A stretch of 64,000 bases of DNA from Prochlorococcus marinus str. MIT 0918 (GTDB lineage Bacteria; Cyanobacteriota; Cyanobacteriia; PCC-6307; Cyanobiaceae): positions 186,001-250,000 of the forward strand of contig NZ_CP114780.1 in the NCBI RefSeq assembly GCF_027359415.1. The letters are read 5' to 3'. Both the position numbers and the translations under genes were made by a program. Each line of letters starts with the position of its first letter. Position 1 is the first letter of the stretch. The notes beneath the pieces are model-generated. The model was not told the DNA's origin and did not search any database. It saw only the letters and a program-made list of their open reading frames with translations. Of the stretch, positions 48,120 through 58,373 are shown in pieces.

Positions 48120-49316
48120 ATGAACAATAAGATTAAAATTAAAAAATCAAAGCAACGTAATAATTGGTTTTGGTGGCCTTTATTTCCTCTTTATCCTTAT
48201 GGATCTCGGAATACTATTTTTACAGAATTAGTTACCGATTTGGTTTGGAGTTTTGAGCAATTACAAGGACTTTATTATGTTGCTGTTCCTATCAGGTTGA
48301 CAGTAATAAAAGTACCCAAGGGATTGATGTTGATCAATCCTTTGCCTCCTACAAAAGAGTTGCTAAAAGATTTAAGAAGACTTGAACAAAAGCATGGTCC
48401 AATATGCACAATTGTTCTTCCAACGGCTTCTGGGCTAGAGCATAAGATTTCAATGCCAGCTATGGCTCGAGCATTTCCTAAAGCTTTGGTTTGGATTTGT
48501 CCAGGACAGTGGAGTTTTCCTTTTCAATTACCATTATCATGGCTTGGTTTCCCAGTTAATCGTACACGTGTTTTATTTGCAGATGGCTTACCACATAAAG
48601 AAAGTTGCCAATGGATTTCTTTAGGACCTATTGATATAGGTTTAGGAAGATTCCAAGAAATTGCTTGTTATCATAAGCAATCTCAATCATTAGTTGTAAC
48701 TGATGCCTTGATTGGAATCGAAGCATCTCCACCCCCCATATTTGATTTAGATCCAACTCCACTTCTCTTTCATGCAAGAGATAAAGGATCTGAATTTTTA
48801 GATGATTCTCCTGAACTTAGGAAAAAGGGTTGGAGAAGATTAGTTTTATTTGCTTCATATTTAAAACCTGATCAATTGAAAATACCTTCACTTTTAGAAG
48901 TTTTTGATAATGCATTTAAACCTGGACTTAGAAATTGTAAATCGCATTTTGGGATTTATCCTTTTAAATGGGATAAGCAATGGGAATTGTCTGCTAAAGA
49001 GATTATTGGAAATAAAAAGCCTCTTGTTCAAATAGCACCTGTAATACAAAGGCTTGTTTTTCCAAGGGCTAAAAACGAATTCCTTAGATGGTTGGACGAA
49101 ATAAAAACTCTTAAAGGAATGAAAAGACTTATCTCTGCTCATTATTCTGCTCCAGTTTCTTTTACAGATAGAGATTGTATTGCTTTAAGACGAAAAGTTA
49201 ACTTTAGTAATTGGAACCGTTCTGAAGGAGATTGGACTTTTCTTGGCGAATTAGATAAAAGTCTTTTGAAAAATTCTGTGGTACCTAAAGAACCTTTAAA
49301 AAATTTTAGAGATTAA
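48120..49316 (+). CDS. DUF4336 domain-containing protein, 398 aa
   Basis: A soluble protein with the cyanobacterial/plant DUF4336 pattern: WFWWPLFPLYPYGSRNTI at the N-terminus, then LQGLYYVAVPIRLTVIK, GPICTIVLPTASGLEHKISM and CPGQWSFPFQLPLSWLGF. The family resembles metallo-hydrolases, but a complete zinc motif is not obvious here. The GLEHKISMPAMARAF segment resembles part of the metal region. It follows mntB by 9 nt. Its last 11 nt overlap the 3' end of the opposite-strand DUF760 gene. The function is unknown. Confidence 0.82.
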   Translation: MNNKIKIKKSKQRNNWFWWPLFPLYPYGSRNTIFTELVTDLVWSFEQLQGLYYVAVPIRLTVIKVPKGLMLINPLPPTKELLKDLRRLEQKHGPICTIVLPTASGLEHKISMPAMARAFPKALVWICPGQWSFPFQLPLSWLGFPVNRTRVLFADGLPHKESCQWISLGPIDIGLGRFQEIACYHKQSQSLVVTDALIGIEASPPPIFDLDPTPLLFHARDKGSEFLDDSPELRKKGWRRLVLFASYLKPDQLKIPSLLEVFDNAFKPGLRNCKSHFGIYPFKWDKQWELSAKEIIGNKKPLVQIAPVIQRLVFPRAKNEFLRWLDEIKTLKGMKRLISAHYSAPVSFTDRDCIALRRKVNFSNWNRSEGDWTFLGELDKSLLKNSVVPKEPLKNFRD

Positions 49317-49656
49317 GCTCATCAGTATCTATAGACATCTCTTCATCTGTAAGAAATGATTCTTCAAGTTCCTTCCTTTGTTCCATTTGTCTCAAGAAAT
49401 AACCAGTCATCATTGCTGATGCAAGAAGATTTGCAAAATTATCTTTTGAGGCAGTTACTTTAACTTCAAATTGATCTCCAGGGAGCATTCCAAGTAGTCC
49501 TTGGACATTGTGTCGAATAATGTCTTGTATTTCTGGACTGGCAGATTTGGCAACCCTTTGAAGAACATCTGGTGATTGTTCTTGAAGATATTGAATTAGC
49601 GCATTATTTTCGCTTCCATCGTTATTCTCTGTAGCAAGAAACTCTGGGTTAAACAT
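49306..49656 (-). CDS. DUF760 family protein, 116 aa
   Basis: A small soluble helical protein. The core NALIQYLQEQSPDVLQRVAK, EIQDIIRHNVQGLLGMLPGD and NLLASAMMTGYFLRQMEQR is the DUF760 signature, found in cyanobacteria and chloroplast-targeted plant proteins. The function in bacteria is unclear. The tail is acidic (FLTDEEMSIDTDEL). It lies 44 nt downstream of lepB on the same strand, separated by a hairpin, and overlaps the DUF4336 gene by 11 nt tail-to-tail. Confidence 0.85.
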   Translation of the reverse strand: MFNPEFLATENNDGSENNALIQYLQEQSPDVLQRVAKSASPEIQDIIRHNVQGLLGMLPGDQFEVKVTASKDNFANLLASAMMTGYFLRQMEQRKELEESFLTDEEMSIDTDELNL

Positions 49657-49674
49657 CCAAATGAGCTCTATATA

Positions 49675-49704
49675 CTAAGACCTTATCGTAATACGGTCAC
49701 TTAG
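49675..49704 (-). promoter_or_regulatory. Hairpin across the lepB stop, ahead of the DUF760 gene
   Basis: On the minus strand CTAAGTGACC pairs with GGTCTTAG with a small bulge, around a 12-nt loop. The stem includes the lepB stop codon region (49701-49703) and ends about 18 nt before the DUF760 ATG. There is no T-run, so it is not a full terminator. It may partly stop transcription or protect the message. Confidence 0.35.
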
Positions 49705-50291
49705 GATAATTTTATAGAGGCGGGGAACCGAATAAAAGACATTCTTTGTAAAGGCCAATATCTTAGGAATGCTTTGCCTATGAGGTTTTTTTCAGGTAAT
49801 GGTCCCCAAAAATGTGAGTCAAGACTATTGTTTCGATTATCTCCTAAGACCCAAACAGTATTTTGAGGGACGATAACTAAATCCATTTCATATTTGATTG
49901 GATCATCTATCCATGGTTCGATTAATTTGATACCGTTTCTAATCAATTTGCCATTTTTTATTTCAATTGTGTCTCCAGAAACCCCAACTATTCTTTTTAT
50001 AAGTGCTTGATTATTGTCGTAGCCAGCATCTATTAGCGTTTGGGGGGGGGTAAATACAACTATAGATTCCCTTTCTGGAGTCTTTTTAAGAAATCGATCA
50101 AGTTTTGGGGTTATTTTTTCAATCAAAATTCTTTCTTTTATTTCTAAGGTGGGCAACATGGAGCCTGATGGGATCCAGCGAGGTTCAATTACTTGCCATC
50201 TTAGAAACAAAGCAATTGCAATCCATATGATTAGGTTCTTCCAGGAACTAGAATGATTATCAGGGGCTTGTTTGGTGCTAGGAGATTTCAT
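49701..50291 (-). CDS. lepB: Signal peptidase I, 196 aa
   Basis: Membrane serine protease that removes signal peptides from exported proteins. One N-terminal transmembrane helix (LIIWIAIALFLRW) precedes the catalytic Ser44 in WIPSGSMLPTL and the general base Lys99 in ALIKRIVGVSGD. The GDNRNNSLDSHFWGPLP motif completes family S26. The length is typical for cyanobacterial LepB. It is head-to-head with menD across a gap of about 70 nt that must hold both promoters. Confidence 0.97.
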   Translation of the reverse strand: MKSPSTKQAPDNHSSSWKNLIIWIAIALFLRWQVIEPRWIPSGSMLPTLEIKERILIEKITPKLDRFLKKTPERESIVVFTPPQTLIDAGYDNNQALIKRIVGVSGDTIEIKNGKLIRNGIKLIEPWIDDPIKYEMDLVIVPQNTVWVLGDNRNNSLDSHFWGPLPEKNLIGKAFLRYWPLQRMSFIRFPASIKLS

Positions 50292-50359
50292 TAAAGATTC
50301 TAATAGTAATGCTAAAAAATCAGCTTTTTGAGAAGATTAGATAAGTTACTGATTTTTCG

Positions 50360-52126
50360 CTGACATTATCCCGGACTAATTTTTTCATTTCCCTTAGCCT
50401 TTTAAGGGCTTTTACGGCTCGTGGCCTAGAGAATATTGTTCTCTGCCCAGGGAGTCGATCTGGCCCTCTTGCTATGGCGGCAGGGTTCCTTTTTGAAAAT
50501 TCCGAATTAAATCTCTACACAGCAATTGATGAAAGATCAGCTGCTTTTATGGCATTGGGTATTAGTGCTGCTACTCAAAAGGCTGCAATAGTAATAACTA
50601 CATCTGGCACAGCAGTTGGCAATCTATTGCCTGCTGCTGTAGAGGCTAATTTTTCATGTTTACCTATTATTTTTATTAGTGCTGATCGTCCAAAAAGACT
50701 TAAAAACTGTGGGGCTAATCAAACGGTTAATCAGGAAGATTATCTTAAGTCTGTATGCCGATTTGTTGATTTTTCAACTTGTAATGGAATACATCTTTTA
50801 ACAGAAGATTCATTAATGCTTTTAGTAGATAGAACTTGGAAGCAAGCTAATAATTTCTATGGACCCGTCCACTTGAATTTGGCTATTGAAGAACCTTTAT
50901 ATCCTTCTTTTGATGAACAACAAGAGATTTGGCAATTATGTGAATCAAAATCATTTTCTTTTGATCTAATTGAGCCTATTTCTACAAATGTTAAAGGAAA
51001 GCTTTTTAATGAAAAGTTCATTGATATAGATCCATCTAAGAAAGGTTTGATTCTTGCAGGACCTTGGAGGGGAAATGACAATTCTTTACCTGAATTTCGA
51101 GATTCAATAAAAGATTTTCAATTAATAACTGGTTGGCCAATTTTTGCTGATCCTTTGTCAGGAATATTAAATAATCAAAGAGGATTAATAGAATATTGGG
51201 AGTTATTAATTTCTTCTGGAATAATTGCATTAAAAGAGGAAATTCAATTACTAAGATTGGGTCCTCTTACATCAAATAGACCACTCGAATCTTTTTTAAG
51301 GAAAAATTCTAAGAATAATATTCTTATAACAGAAAGTGATAAAAGATGTCTTGACCCTCTTAAACAATCTAAGCAATATTCTAGTGGATTTATCTCTTGG
51401 TTTAATCAATTTAAATTAAAACATTCCATCAAAAAAAATCAATCTAATAAACATTCTATACCTCTTTTAAATGAATTATTGATTAAGAATCAAAGAGTTG
51501 AAGAATGGCTTGAATTGAAATTGAAATTTGATGAACAGTTGTCAGAACCTGGGTTGGCAAGATTTGTTCCAAAAATTTTAGATAAAGATATTCCTATAAT
51601 GCTTTCTGCAAGCTCACCTATCAGAGATTTTATTAGTTTTGCAGGTATAGATGCTTTTTCTAGAAGATGTTTTAGCTTTAGAGGTGCTTCAGGTATTGAC
51701 GGTAATCTTTCTTTGGCTATTGGCCTTGCTATAAGTTTAGGACCATTATTTTTTATTTGTGGTGATTTGGCATTTCTTCATGATAGTAATGCTTTGCTTT
51801 TGTCTCAACCTAAGAATTATCCTTTAATTATATTATTAATTGATAATAGAGGAGGTGGGATTTTTAGGACTTTAAAGTTAGATAGATTTTATAAAGGAAA
51901 TATTGAAGAGTTGTTTTCTATGCCTCAAAATGTCGATATACTATCTATTGCAAGTTCATACGATATTCCATATAGAGAAATCTGTAACTTTGATGATTTG
52001 CAAATATCAATTAATTGGGCTCTTAAATTATCTGGTCCAGTTTTAATTCACGCAAAAACAAATTCAGAAAAAGATATCCTTCTAAGAAGAAATATTACTG
52101 AAGGTTTGAAGAATTTTGTAAATTAA
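50360..52126 (+). CDS. menD: MenD (2-succinyl-5-enolpyruvyl-6-hydroxy-3-cyclohexene-1-carboxylate synthase), ~588 aa with non-canonical start
   Basis: ThDP-dependent enzyme that joins isochorismate and 2-oxoglutarate in phylloquinone synthesis. The frame reads TLSRTNFFISLSLLRAFTAR, then GLENIVLCPGSRSGPLAMAAG, matching the conserved MenD N-terminus. The first ATG (50474) lies inside that conserved block and would remove it, including the PGSRS motif. Between the in-frame stop at 50342 and 50474 there is no ATG, GTG or TTG. The best start is CTG at 50360, where homologous proteins begin. The TTSGTA, PGLARFVPKI, GDLAFLHDSNALL and DNRGGGIF motifs confirm the ThDP domains. An intact frame argues against a pseudogene. 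It is the first gene of menD-menB. Confidence 0.9.
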   Translation: MTLSRTNFFISLSLLRAFTARGLENIVLCPGSRSGPLAMAAGFLFENSELNLYTAIDERSAAFMALGISAATQKAAIVITTSGTAVGNLLPAAVEANFSCLPIIFISADRPKRLKNCGANQTVNQEDYLKSVCRFVDFSTCNGIHLLTEDSLMLLVDRTWKQANNFYGPVHLNLAIEEPLYPSFDEQQEIWQLCESKSFSFDLIEPISTNVKGKLFNEKFIDIDPSKKGLILAGPWRGNDNSLPEFRDSIKDFQLITGWPIFADPLSGILNNQRGLIEYWELLISSGIIALKEEIQLLRLGPLTSNRPLESFLRKNSKNNILITESDKRCLDPLKQSKQYSSGFISWFNQFKLKHSIKKNQSNKHSIPLLNELLIKNQRVEEWLELKLKFDEQLSEPGLARFVPKILDKDIPIMLSASSPIRDFISFAGIDAFSRRCFSFRGASGIDGNLSLAIGLAISLGPLFFICGDLAFLHDSNALLLSQPKNYPLIILLIDNRGGGIFRTLKLDRFYKGNIEELFSMPQNVDILSIASSYDIPYREICNFDDLQISINWALKLSGPVLIHAKTNSEKDILLRRNITEGLKNFVN

Positions 52127-52177
52127 TTAATTGATTAAAACTTAATTAAAATAATAAGAAAATCATTCATTAACAAA

Positions 52178-53056
52178 TTGGAATCTTCCTTTTCGCCAAG
52201 AAGGGTTTTACCAGGAGAAATTTCTATCTCCTGGAAGAGATGGGGGAATTATAAGGATATCTATCTAGATAGATCAGATGAAGGGATTGCCCGTATAGCT
52301 ATTAATCGACCTGAGAAAAGAAATTCGTTCAGACCGCTTACGGTCTCTGAACTTTGCCATGCTTTTACAAGAGTCAGGGATGATCCAAAAATCGGAGTTG
52401 TTTTATTTACAGGTGTATCTCCAGCGAAGGATGGTGCGTTTTCTTTTTGTGCAGGAGGAGATCAGAGTGTCAGAGGAGATGGTGGATATTTGGATGACGA
52501 TGGATTGGCGCGTTTAAACGTTCTTGATTTGCAAAGGATCATAAGAACTATTCCAAAAGTGGTTATAGCTCTAGTTGCTGGCTATGCAATAGGGGGAGGA
52601 CAAGTATTACATCTGTTGTGTGATTTGAGTATAGCTGCAGAAAATGCAATTTTTGGTCAAACAGGCCCTAAAGTTGGTAGTTTCGATGGTGGGTTTGGGG
52701 CTGGTTTTTTAGCCAGGGTTGTGGGACAACGAAAGGCTCGCGAGATATGGTTCCTATGTAGGCAATATGGAGCAAAAGAAGCATTAAAATTAGGACTAAT
52801 AAATTCAGTAACGTCAGTAGAAGAATTAGAAACAGAAGGTGTTAAGTGGGCTAAAGAAATACTTCAAAACAGTCCTACAGCAATTAGATGTATGAAAGCT
52901 TCTTTTAATGCCGAGACAGATGGATTAGCAGGTATACAAGAGTTGGCTGGACAAGCTACACATCTTTTTTATAGGACCACCGAGGCACAAGAAGGGAAGA
53001 ATGCATTTTTAGAAAAAAGAAAACCTAACTTTTCAGAATTTGATTGGTTACCATAA
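52178..53056 (+). CDS. menB: 1,4-dihydroxy-2-naphthoyl-CoA synthase MenB, 292 aa
   Basis: Crotonase-fold enzyme closing the second ring of naphthoate in phylloquinone synthesis. Diagnostic blocks are [53 protein letters not shown] (oxyanion hole) and [21 protein letters not shown]. The [19 protein letters not shown] type C-terminus (here [19 protein letters not shown]) is characteristic. The start is a TTG at 52178, with 51 nt after menD. It works two steps after MenD, so the pair belongs to one pathway. A hairpin follows it before glgA. Confidence 0.97.
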   Translation: MESSFSPRRVLPGEISISWKRWGNYKDIYLDRSDEGIARIAINRPEKRNSFRPLTVSELCHAFTRVRDDPKIGVVLFTGVSPAKDGAFSFCAGGDQSVRGDGGYLDDDGLARLNVLDLQRIIRTIPKVVIALVAGYAIGGGQVLHLLCDLSIAAENAIFGQTGPKVGSFDGGFGAGFLARVVGQRKAREIWFLCRQYGAKEALKLGLINSVTSVEELETEGVKWAKEILQNSPTAIRCMKASFNAETDGLAGIQELAGQATHLFYRTTEAQEGKNAFLEKRKPNFSEFDWLP

Positions 53057-53075
53057 ACATCACAATTAGTATCTG

Positions 53076-53111
53076 AAAAGCTATAGACTTTTATATCTAG
53101 CTTTTAATTTT
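53076..53111 (+). terminator. Candidate terminator or hairpin between menB and glgA
   Basis: AAAAGCTA (53076-53083) pairs exactly with TAGCTTTT (53098-53105), followed by AATTTT. The loop is 14 nt. The low G+C stem and modest T-run make it a weak intrinsic terminator, but its place after the menB stop fits. Confidence 0.45.
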
Positions 53112-53115
53112 AAAG

Positions 53116-54585
53116 ATGCGCGTTCTTTTCGCTGCTGCTGAATGCGCACCGATGATCAAAGTCGGTGGAATGGGAGATGTTGTTGGTTCTTTGCCCCCTG
53201 CTTTAGCCAATTTAGGACATGATGTGCGACTAATAATTCCAGGTTATAGTAGGCTTTGGAGTTTACTAGATATTTCTAAAGAACCTGTTTTTAGAGCTCA
53301 GACAATGGGAGCAGAGTTTGCCGTTTATGAGACAAAACACCCGTCAAGCAAATTGCCTATATATTTAGTCGGGCATCCTGTTTTTGATCCTGAAAGAATT
53401 TATGGTGGGGATGATGAAGATTGGAGGTTCACATTTTTTGCAAGTGCGACCTCAGAATTTGCATGGAATTTTTGGAAGCCTCAAGTTTTACATTGTCATG
53501 ATTGGCATACAGGAATGATCCCTGTATGGATGCACCAAGATCCTGAAATTAGTACTGTTTTTACTATTCATAATCTTAAGTATCAAGGACCCTGGCGATG
53601 GAAATTAGATCGAATGACTTGGTGCCCTTGGTATATGAGTGGAGACCATACAATGGCAGCTGCAATGCTTTATGCGGATAGAGTTAATGCTGTTTCTCCT
53701 ACGTATGCAAAAGAAATACGAACCTCAGAATATGGGGAGCGCTTAGAAGGCTTATTGAATTACATTTCCGGAAAGCTAAGAGGAATTCTTAATGGCATTG
53801 ATCTAGAGGAATGGGACCCTGCTACTGATCAAGCATTAGCTGCAAATTTTGATTCAGAGGATATCTCAGGCCGAGCAAAAAATAAATCTGCTCTTCAATC
53901 TCAAATGGGATTGGAAGTTAATTCGGATAAATATTTATTGGGTATGGTCGGTAGATTAGTTGACCAGAAAGGTGTTGATTTACTTCTTCAGGTTTCTAGA
54001 AGATTGCTTGCATATACAGATTCGCAGATAGTTGTTTTGGGAACTGGAGATCAGGTTTTTGAATCTGCATTATGGCAACTAGCAATAGAATTCCCAGGTC
54101 GGTTTGCAGTTTTTCTTACTTATGATGATTCTCTCTCACGATTGATTTATGCAGGAAGTGATGCGTTTGTAATGCCTAGTAGATTTGAGCCTTGTGGAAT
54201 TAGTCAGCTACTTGCTATGCGATATGGTTCTATCCCAATAGTTCGGAATGTTGGAGGACTTGTTGATACAGTTAGTCCTCATGACCCAATAAAAAATTTA
54301 GGAACAGGATTTTGTTTTGACCGATTTGAACCAATTGATTTTTATACAGCTTTAGTTAGATCTTGGGAGGCATTTAGACATCGTAGAAGTTGGAGAAAAC
54401 TTCAAAAACGAGCCATGACTCAAGTTTACAGTTGGGATAGATCAGCTAAGGAATATGAAATTATGTATAAAGAGGTTAGTGGTTATAAAGAACCTTCTCC
54501 AAATATTCAAGAAGTGGAAAAATTTTCTGTTGGTCAGCATGCAGACCCTTCTTTGAAATCAATTAAACAAGGAACAGATAGATGA
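53116..54585 (+). CDS. glgA: Glycogen synthase GlgA, 489 aa
   Basis: ADP-glucose:alpha-1,4-glucan glucosyltransferase, family GT5. The N-terminal ADP-glucose site is [23 protein letters not shown] ([18 protein letters not shown]). [23 protein letters not shown] and VSPTYAKEI follow. The C-terminal nucleotide-sugar domain has [14 protein letters not shown] and the catalytic-loop motif [18 protein letters not shown]. The length is normal, with a short extra tail after residue 470. It starts with ATG 59 nt after menB. Its partner, the branching enzyme, is at 22704. Confidence 0.98.
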   Translation: MRVLFAAAECAPMIKVGGMGDVVGSLPPALANLGHDVRLIIPGYSRLWSLLDISKEPVFRAQTMGAEFAVYETKHPSSKLPIYLVGHPVFDPERIYGGDDEDWRFTFFASATSEFAWNFWKPQVLHCHDWHTGMIPVWMHQDPEISTVFTIHNLKYQGPWRWKLDRMTWCPWYMSGDHTMAAAMLYADRVNAVSPTYAKEIRTSEYGERLEGLLNYISGKLRGILNGIDLEEWDPATDQALAANFDSEDISGRAKNKSALQSQMGLEVNSDKYLLGMVGRLVDQKGVDLLLQVSRRLLAYTDSQIVVLGTGDQVFESALWQLAIEFPGRFAVFLTYDDSLSRLIYAGSDAFVMPSRFEPCGISQLLAMRYGSIPIVRNVGGLVDTVSPHDPIKNLGTGFCFDRFEPIDFYTALVRSWEAFRHRRSWRKLQKRAMTQVYSWDRSAKEYEIMYKEVSGYKEPSPNIQEVEKFSVGQHADPSLKSIKQGTDR

Positions 54586-54634
54586 TTAGCTATTGTTTAT
54601 TACTATTGCATTAACTTAAATATATAAGTAATTA

Positions 54635-56038
54635 ATGGTACTGCGCTTAACAGATTTAATTCATTGTTTTGGAAAGCCTTTTAATGATGAGGGAGTAGAT
54701 TTTGATACCCCTGTTGGTCAAGTATGCACTGACACTAGAAAACTACAAAAAGGAGATTTTTATATTGCATTATGTGGTGAGCATTACGATGGACATGAAT
54801 TTTTAGTAAATGCTTATGAGCTTGGATCTCAAGCTGCATTTATCTCTTTTGATTGTTCTATATCTGTTCCGCAAAAATTTCTTCATTGGAGAGTTAAAGA
54901 CACACTTGAAGCGTATCAAAAATTAGCGTGTCTCCATCGCGAAGATTTAGAGATTCCAGTAGTTGCAATTACAGGCTCTGTTGGAAAAACTACTACTAAA
55001 GAATTAATTAGCTTTGCATTAATGTCTTTGGGAGAGATTACTTTTACTTATGGCAATAATAACAATGATATTGGAGTCCCCCAAACTTTGCTAAATGCAA
55101 ATTCAAATAGTGCTGCAATTGTTTTAGAGATGGGAATGCGTGGTTTAGGACAGATAAAGAAATTATCGTGCTGTTCTAAACCAGATATTGCAGTTATTAC
55201 TAATATAGGCACAGCACATTTGGCCCATCTAGGTAGTCGTGAAAATATTGCCTTAGCAAAATGCGAAATAACAGCTTGTCTTAAACCTGATGGTGTCGTT
55301 ATTATTCCTGCTGGTGATAAAATTCTTGAACAAGCTCTTTTACTTAATTGGCAAGGACGAATAATTCGCGTATCTCTTGACGTGAATTATTCAAATGACT
55401 CTACAATTTCATCAATAAGAGATAACTATACTAGTGGCAAGATTGATTACACTGGAATCTTAATTGTTAAGAAATGGCTATTAGAATGTAGAGGATATAA
55501 ATTTCAATTGCCATTTGAAGGTGTTCATAACGCCAAGAACTTTATGTATGCAATTGCTGTAGCTGACCAACTTGGAATATCACTTGAATGTTTACATAGA
55601 TTAAATATCCCTACTCCTTCTGGGCGAAATAATATACTATCTCTTGCTTCTATAACTGTTCTTGATGAGACCTATAATGCTTCTCCCGAATCTGTTAAGG
55701 CTTCTCTTGATTTATTAGCATTAAAGCCGGGACGTCATTTTGCTGTATTGGGAACAATGCTTGAATTAGGGAAAAATAGTGTTAGATATCATCAACAAAT
55801 TGTTGAATATGCTGCGTCTCTTGGAATAGATGGGTTGATCATTTGTTCTTCAGGTTTAGAAGCTGATGCAATGGCTATTTCAGGTAGAACAATAGAGTTT
55901 TTAACAGTTGTTTCTAATCCTGAAGATGCATTTCTTGTTTTAAAAAAATGGTTGAATGATGGCGACTGCCTTTTGTTGAAAGCTAGTAGAAATGTTAAGT
56001 TGGAGCGGTTGATTCCTTTGCTTAAGAATTATTTTTGA
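54635..56038 (+). CDS. murF: UDP-N-acetylmuramoyl-tripeptide-D-alanyl-D-alanine ligase MurF, 467 aa
   Basis: Adds D-Ala-D-Ala to UDP-MurNAc-tripeptide, the last cytoplasmic step of the peptidoglycan precursor. The N-terminal domain has [17 protein letters not shown]. The ATP site is [36 protein letters not shown] and [12 protein letters not shown] are MurF-specific. The C-terminal ligase domain has [18 protein letters not shown]. The ATG is at 54635, 49 nt after glgA. The last 10 nt overlap the end of opposite-strand glmU. Confidence 0.97.
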   Translation: MVLRLTDLIHCFGKPFNDEGVDFDTPVGQVCTDTRKLQKGDFYIALCGEHYDGHEFLVNAYELGSQAAFISFDCSISVPQKFLHWRVKDTLEAYQKLACLHREDLEIPVVAITGSVGKTTTKELISFALMSLGEITFTYGNNNNDIGVPQTLLNANSNSAAIVLEMGMRGLGQIKKLSCCSKPDIAVITNIGTAHLAHLGSRENIALAKCEITACLKPDGVVIIPAGDKILEQALLLNWQGRIIRVSLDVNYSNDSTISSIRDNYTSGKIDYTGILIVKKWLLECRGYKFQLPFEGVHNAKNFMYAIAVADQLGISLECLHRLNIPTPSGRNNILSLASITVLDETYNASPESVKASLDLLALKPGRHFAVLGTMLELGKNSVRYHQQIVEYAASLGIDGLIICSSGLEADAMAISGRTIEFLTVVSNPEDAFLVLKKWLNDGDCLLLKASRNVKLERLIPLLKNYF

Positions 56039-57393
56039 TTGTTTTTAGGTTTAGACTTCCAATCTTTTTTAATTATTTGATTTGATCTCGCTATTGCTAA
56101 TGAATTATCTGGGACGTTGTCAGTAAGTATGGAACCACCTGCGATAGTTACATTATTTCCGACTGAAATTGGAGCAATAAGAACAGAATTTGCACCAGTT
56201 TTAGTTAGGTTGCCAATTACTGTTTTGTGTTTATCTTTACCATCAAAGTTAGCGACTATAGTACCTGCTCCAATATTTACTTTTTTGCCTGTTACAGTAT
56301 CACCTATATAACTTAAGTGATTGATTTTTGTATTTTCTCCTAGGTCACTTTTTTTTATCTCAACAAAATTTCCAATCTTACAATGACTTTTAATTGTAGT
56401 TTTTGGACGAATATGTGAGTATGGTCCAATGTTTACATTATGTTCTAAAATTGAATCTTTTACTACAGAATAAAAAATAGATACATTATTACCAATACTT
56501 GTATTCTCAATAAAACTATTAGGACCTAACCTACAATTGTTTCCAATTGTTGTATAGCCTCTTATATGAGTTTGTGGTTCTATTATCACATTATTTCCAA
56601 ACTTGCAGTGTTCACTAATTGTTGAGCTTGCTGGGTTTATAAAATAAACACCTTGCTTCATCCAATAAGTTTTTAATTGTGTTTGAAGTAATTCTTCGCA
56701 TTGTGATAGCTGATATTTGTCATTAATTCCATAAACTTCTCCTAGATCTTCTACTTCAATATGACTTGATTTAGGTAATTCTTTAATTGTATCTGTTAGA
56801 TAGATTTCATTTTGCTTATTATTATCAGATAGCTTTGATAATACATTCTTGAGTTGATTCCATTTAAAACAATATATACCTGCATTTGTCAGATTGTTTT
56901 CTAGCTCTATTTCTGTGCAGTCACTATCTTCGACTATTTTATTTACTTCACCCTTTGAATTAGTAAATACCCTTCCATAACCTTTTGGGTTAGGAAGCTT
57001 GGCAGTTAATATTGATACACTAGAGTTAGTCTGCTTATGTCTTAGGATTAGCTTTCTAATGGTGTTTGTTTTTAATAATGGAACATCTCCGTTAAGTACA
57101 AGTAAGTCTCCATCAAAACCTTGTAATGAAGGAATTAATTGTTGAACAGCATGCCCGGTTCCATTTTGAGGTTGTTGATATACAAATTCAATATTTGCAA
57201 AGTGTCCGACTTTATCTTTAATTTTATATGCTTCGTGCCCAATAATAATCAATAATTTTTCTGGATTAAGTTCTTTACATGTATTTAAGACTCTTTCAAT
57301 TAGTGAGATCCCTGCAAGTTCTTGCAGGACTTTAGGATTGGAGCTCTTCATTCGAGTCCCCTTCCCAGCAGCTAATATTGCGATAGCAAGCAT
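56029..57393 (-). CDS. glmU: Bifunctional GlmU: GlcNAc-1-P uridyltransferase and glucosamine-1-P acetyltransferase, 454 aa
   Basis: Makes UDP-GlcNAc for peptidoglycan and lipopolysaccharide. The N-terminal Rossmann-like domain has [32 protein letters not shown] and VLNGDVPLL. The C-terminal half is a left-handed beta helix of hexapeptide repeats ([35 protein letters not shown]), with the acetyl-CoA and His/Lys region HLSYIGD and [17 protein letters not shown]. The length matches E. coli GlmU. It begins 24 nt after the MnmC-like gene stop on the same strand. Confidence 0.98.
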   Translation of the reverse strand: MLAIAILAAGKGTRMKSSNPKVLQELAGISLIERVLNTCKELNPEKLLIIIGHEAYKIKDKVGHFANIEFVYQQPQNGTGHAVQQLIPSLQGFDGDLLVLNGDVPLLKTNTIRKLILRHKQTNSSVSILTAKLPNPKGYGRVFTNSKGEVNKIVEDSDCTEIELENNLTNAGIYCFKWNQLKNVLSKLSDNNKQNEIYLTDTIKELPKSSHIEVEDLGEVYGINDKYQLSQCEELLQTQLKTYWMKQGVYFINPASSTISEHCKFGNNVIIEPQTHIRGYTTIGNNCRLGPNSFIENTSIGNNVSIFYSVVKDSILEHNVNIGPYSHIRPKTTIKSHCKIGNFVEIKKSDLGENTKINHLSYIGDTVTGKKVNIGAGTIVANFDGKDKHKTVIGNLTKTGANSVLIAPISVGNNVTIAGGSILTDNVPDNSLAIARSNQIIKKDWKSKPKNNQK

Positions 57394-57417
57394 AAAAAAA
57401 ATTCTTATTTTAGAAAT

Positions 57418-58373
57418 CTAACGTTTTGGGCTGATATTTGTCTTTATCCATCGTTTTCTCCATGAATTTGTAGATTTTAAATTACATTGGTTTTGTTCAT
57501 TTTCTCTTCTTTTTAATATTTCAGTTGATATTGATTGTCCTGTTGGATCTCTATATGGTACTCCTGCTCGGGTTAATAAATGCTCTTCTTCCATTTTGCT
57601 AAGACAATTCCATAATGAATGCTTATTTTTTGTAAAACCTTTAATACCTATTGTGCCTAGGCTCCATTCTTTTGATGTAGAGCTATTAGGAGAAAGTGAT
57701 TTTATCTCTAGACCACCTCTTCTTAAACTACCTCTGATTGCTGCGGCTCTTGAATAAGTAAGTATTCTTCCATTATGTGTTAATTTTCCTATTAGCTTAT
57801 GTAAGAAGTCTTCGCTCCATAGTTCAGGACATTGTTTGGGAGAGAAGGGGTCTAGAAAAATTAGGTCAAAAGTAGTCTGTTCTGGGATATTGCCAACTTT
57901 TTGTCGCGCATCACCCCAAAATAACTTACCTTTACTTGTTTTGATATTCCATTCGCTCATAATTGTTAATGAATGAAGTGCGTCTTTAACTTCTTTAGTG
58001 AATATTGATTTAAATTCTTCAGCTTCAATTGCAATTTCTAGAGGCCTTCGGTCTATCTCTAATCCCCACCAGTCAAGATATATGTTTTTTTTTTTTGCAG
58101 TTCATCAAGCAGGCAAGCTGTGTTATATCCCATGCCTACACATACATCTAATACTGTCAGGTGTTTTTTATGTTCAAATCTATCTAGTTCAGAGGGCTGT
58201 ATAAATTTTTCTTTAGCCTCTTTAAGTGCACCTGTAGAGCTATGAAATGATTCTTTGAATTGTTTGCTTTTAAGGGTTAAAGTCCCATCCTTTGTAGTGA
58301 ATGGTATGAATTCTGTGAATCTATGATCAGTATTCTTCAAGTTTTTATTATGACTGAAGTTTTGAAAGCTCAT
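57418..58373 (-). pseudogene. MnmC-like tRNA-modifying methyltransferase, frameshifted at an A12 tract
   Basis: Two frames together make one methyltransferase of about 317 aa. The upstream part starts at ATG 58373 (MSFQNFSHN) and contains VLDVCVGMGYNTACLLDEL, a SAM-binding motif. At twelve consecutive A residues (complement of 58085-58096) the frame shifts, and the upstream frame ends soon at 58059. The -1 frame continues as NIYLDWWGLEIDRRPLEIAI and on to FDLIFLDPFSPKQCPELW, a signature of the MnmC methyltransferase domain. The second part alone would start at 57960. A -1 slip on A-AAA-AAA, or RNA polymerase slippage, could yield the full protein, so 'pseudogene' is provisional. The start overlaps the aroA end by 26 nt. 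Confidence 0.72.
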
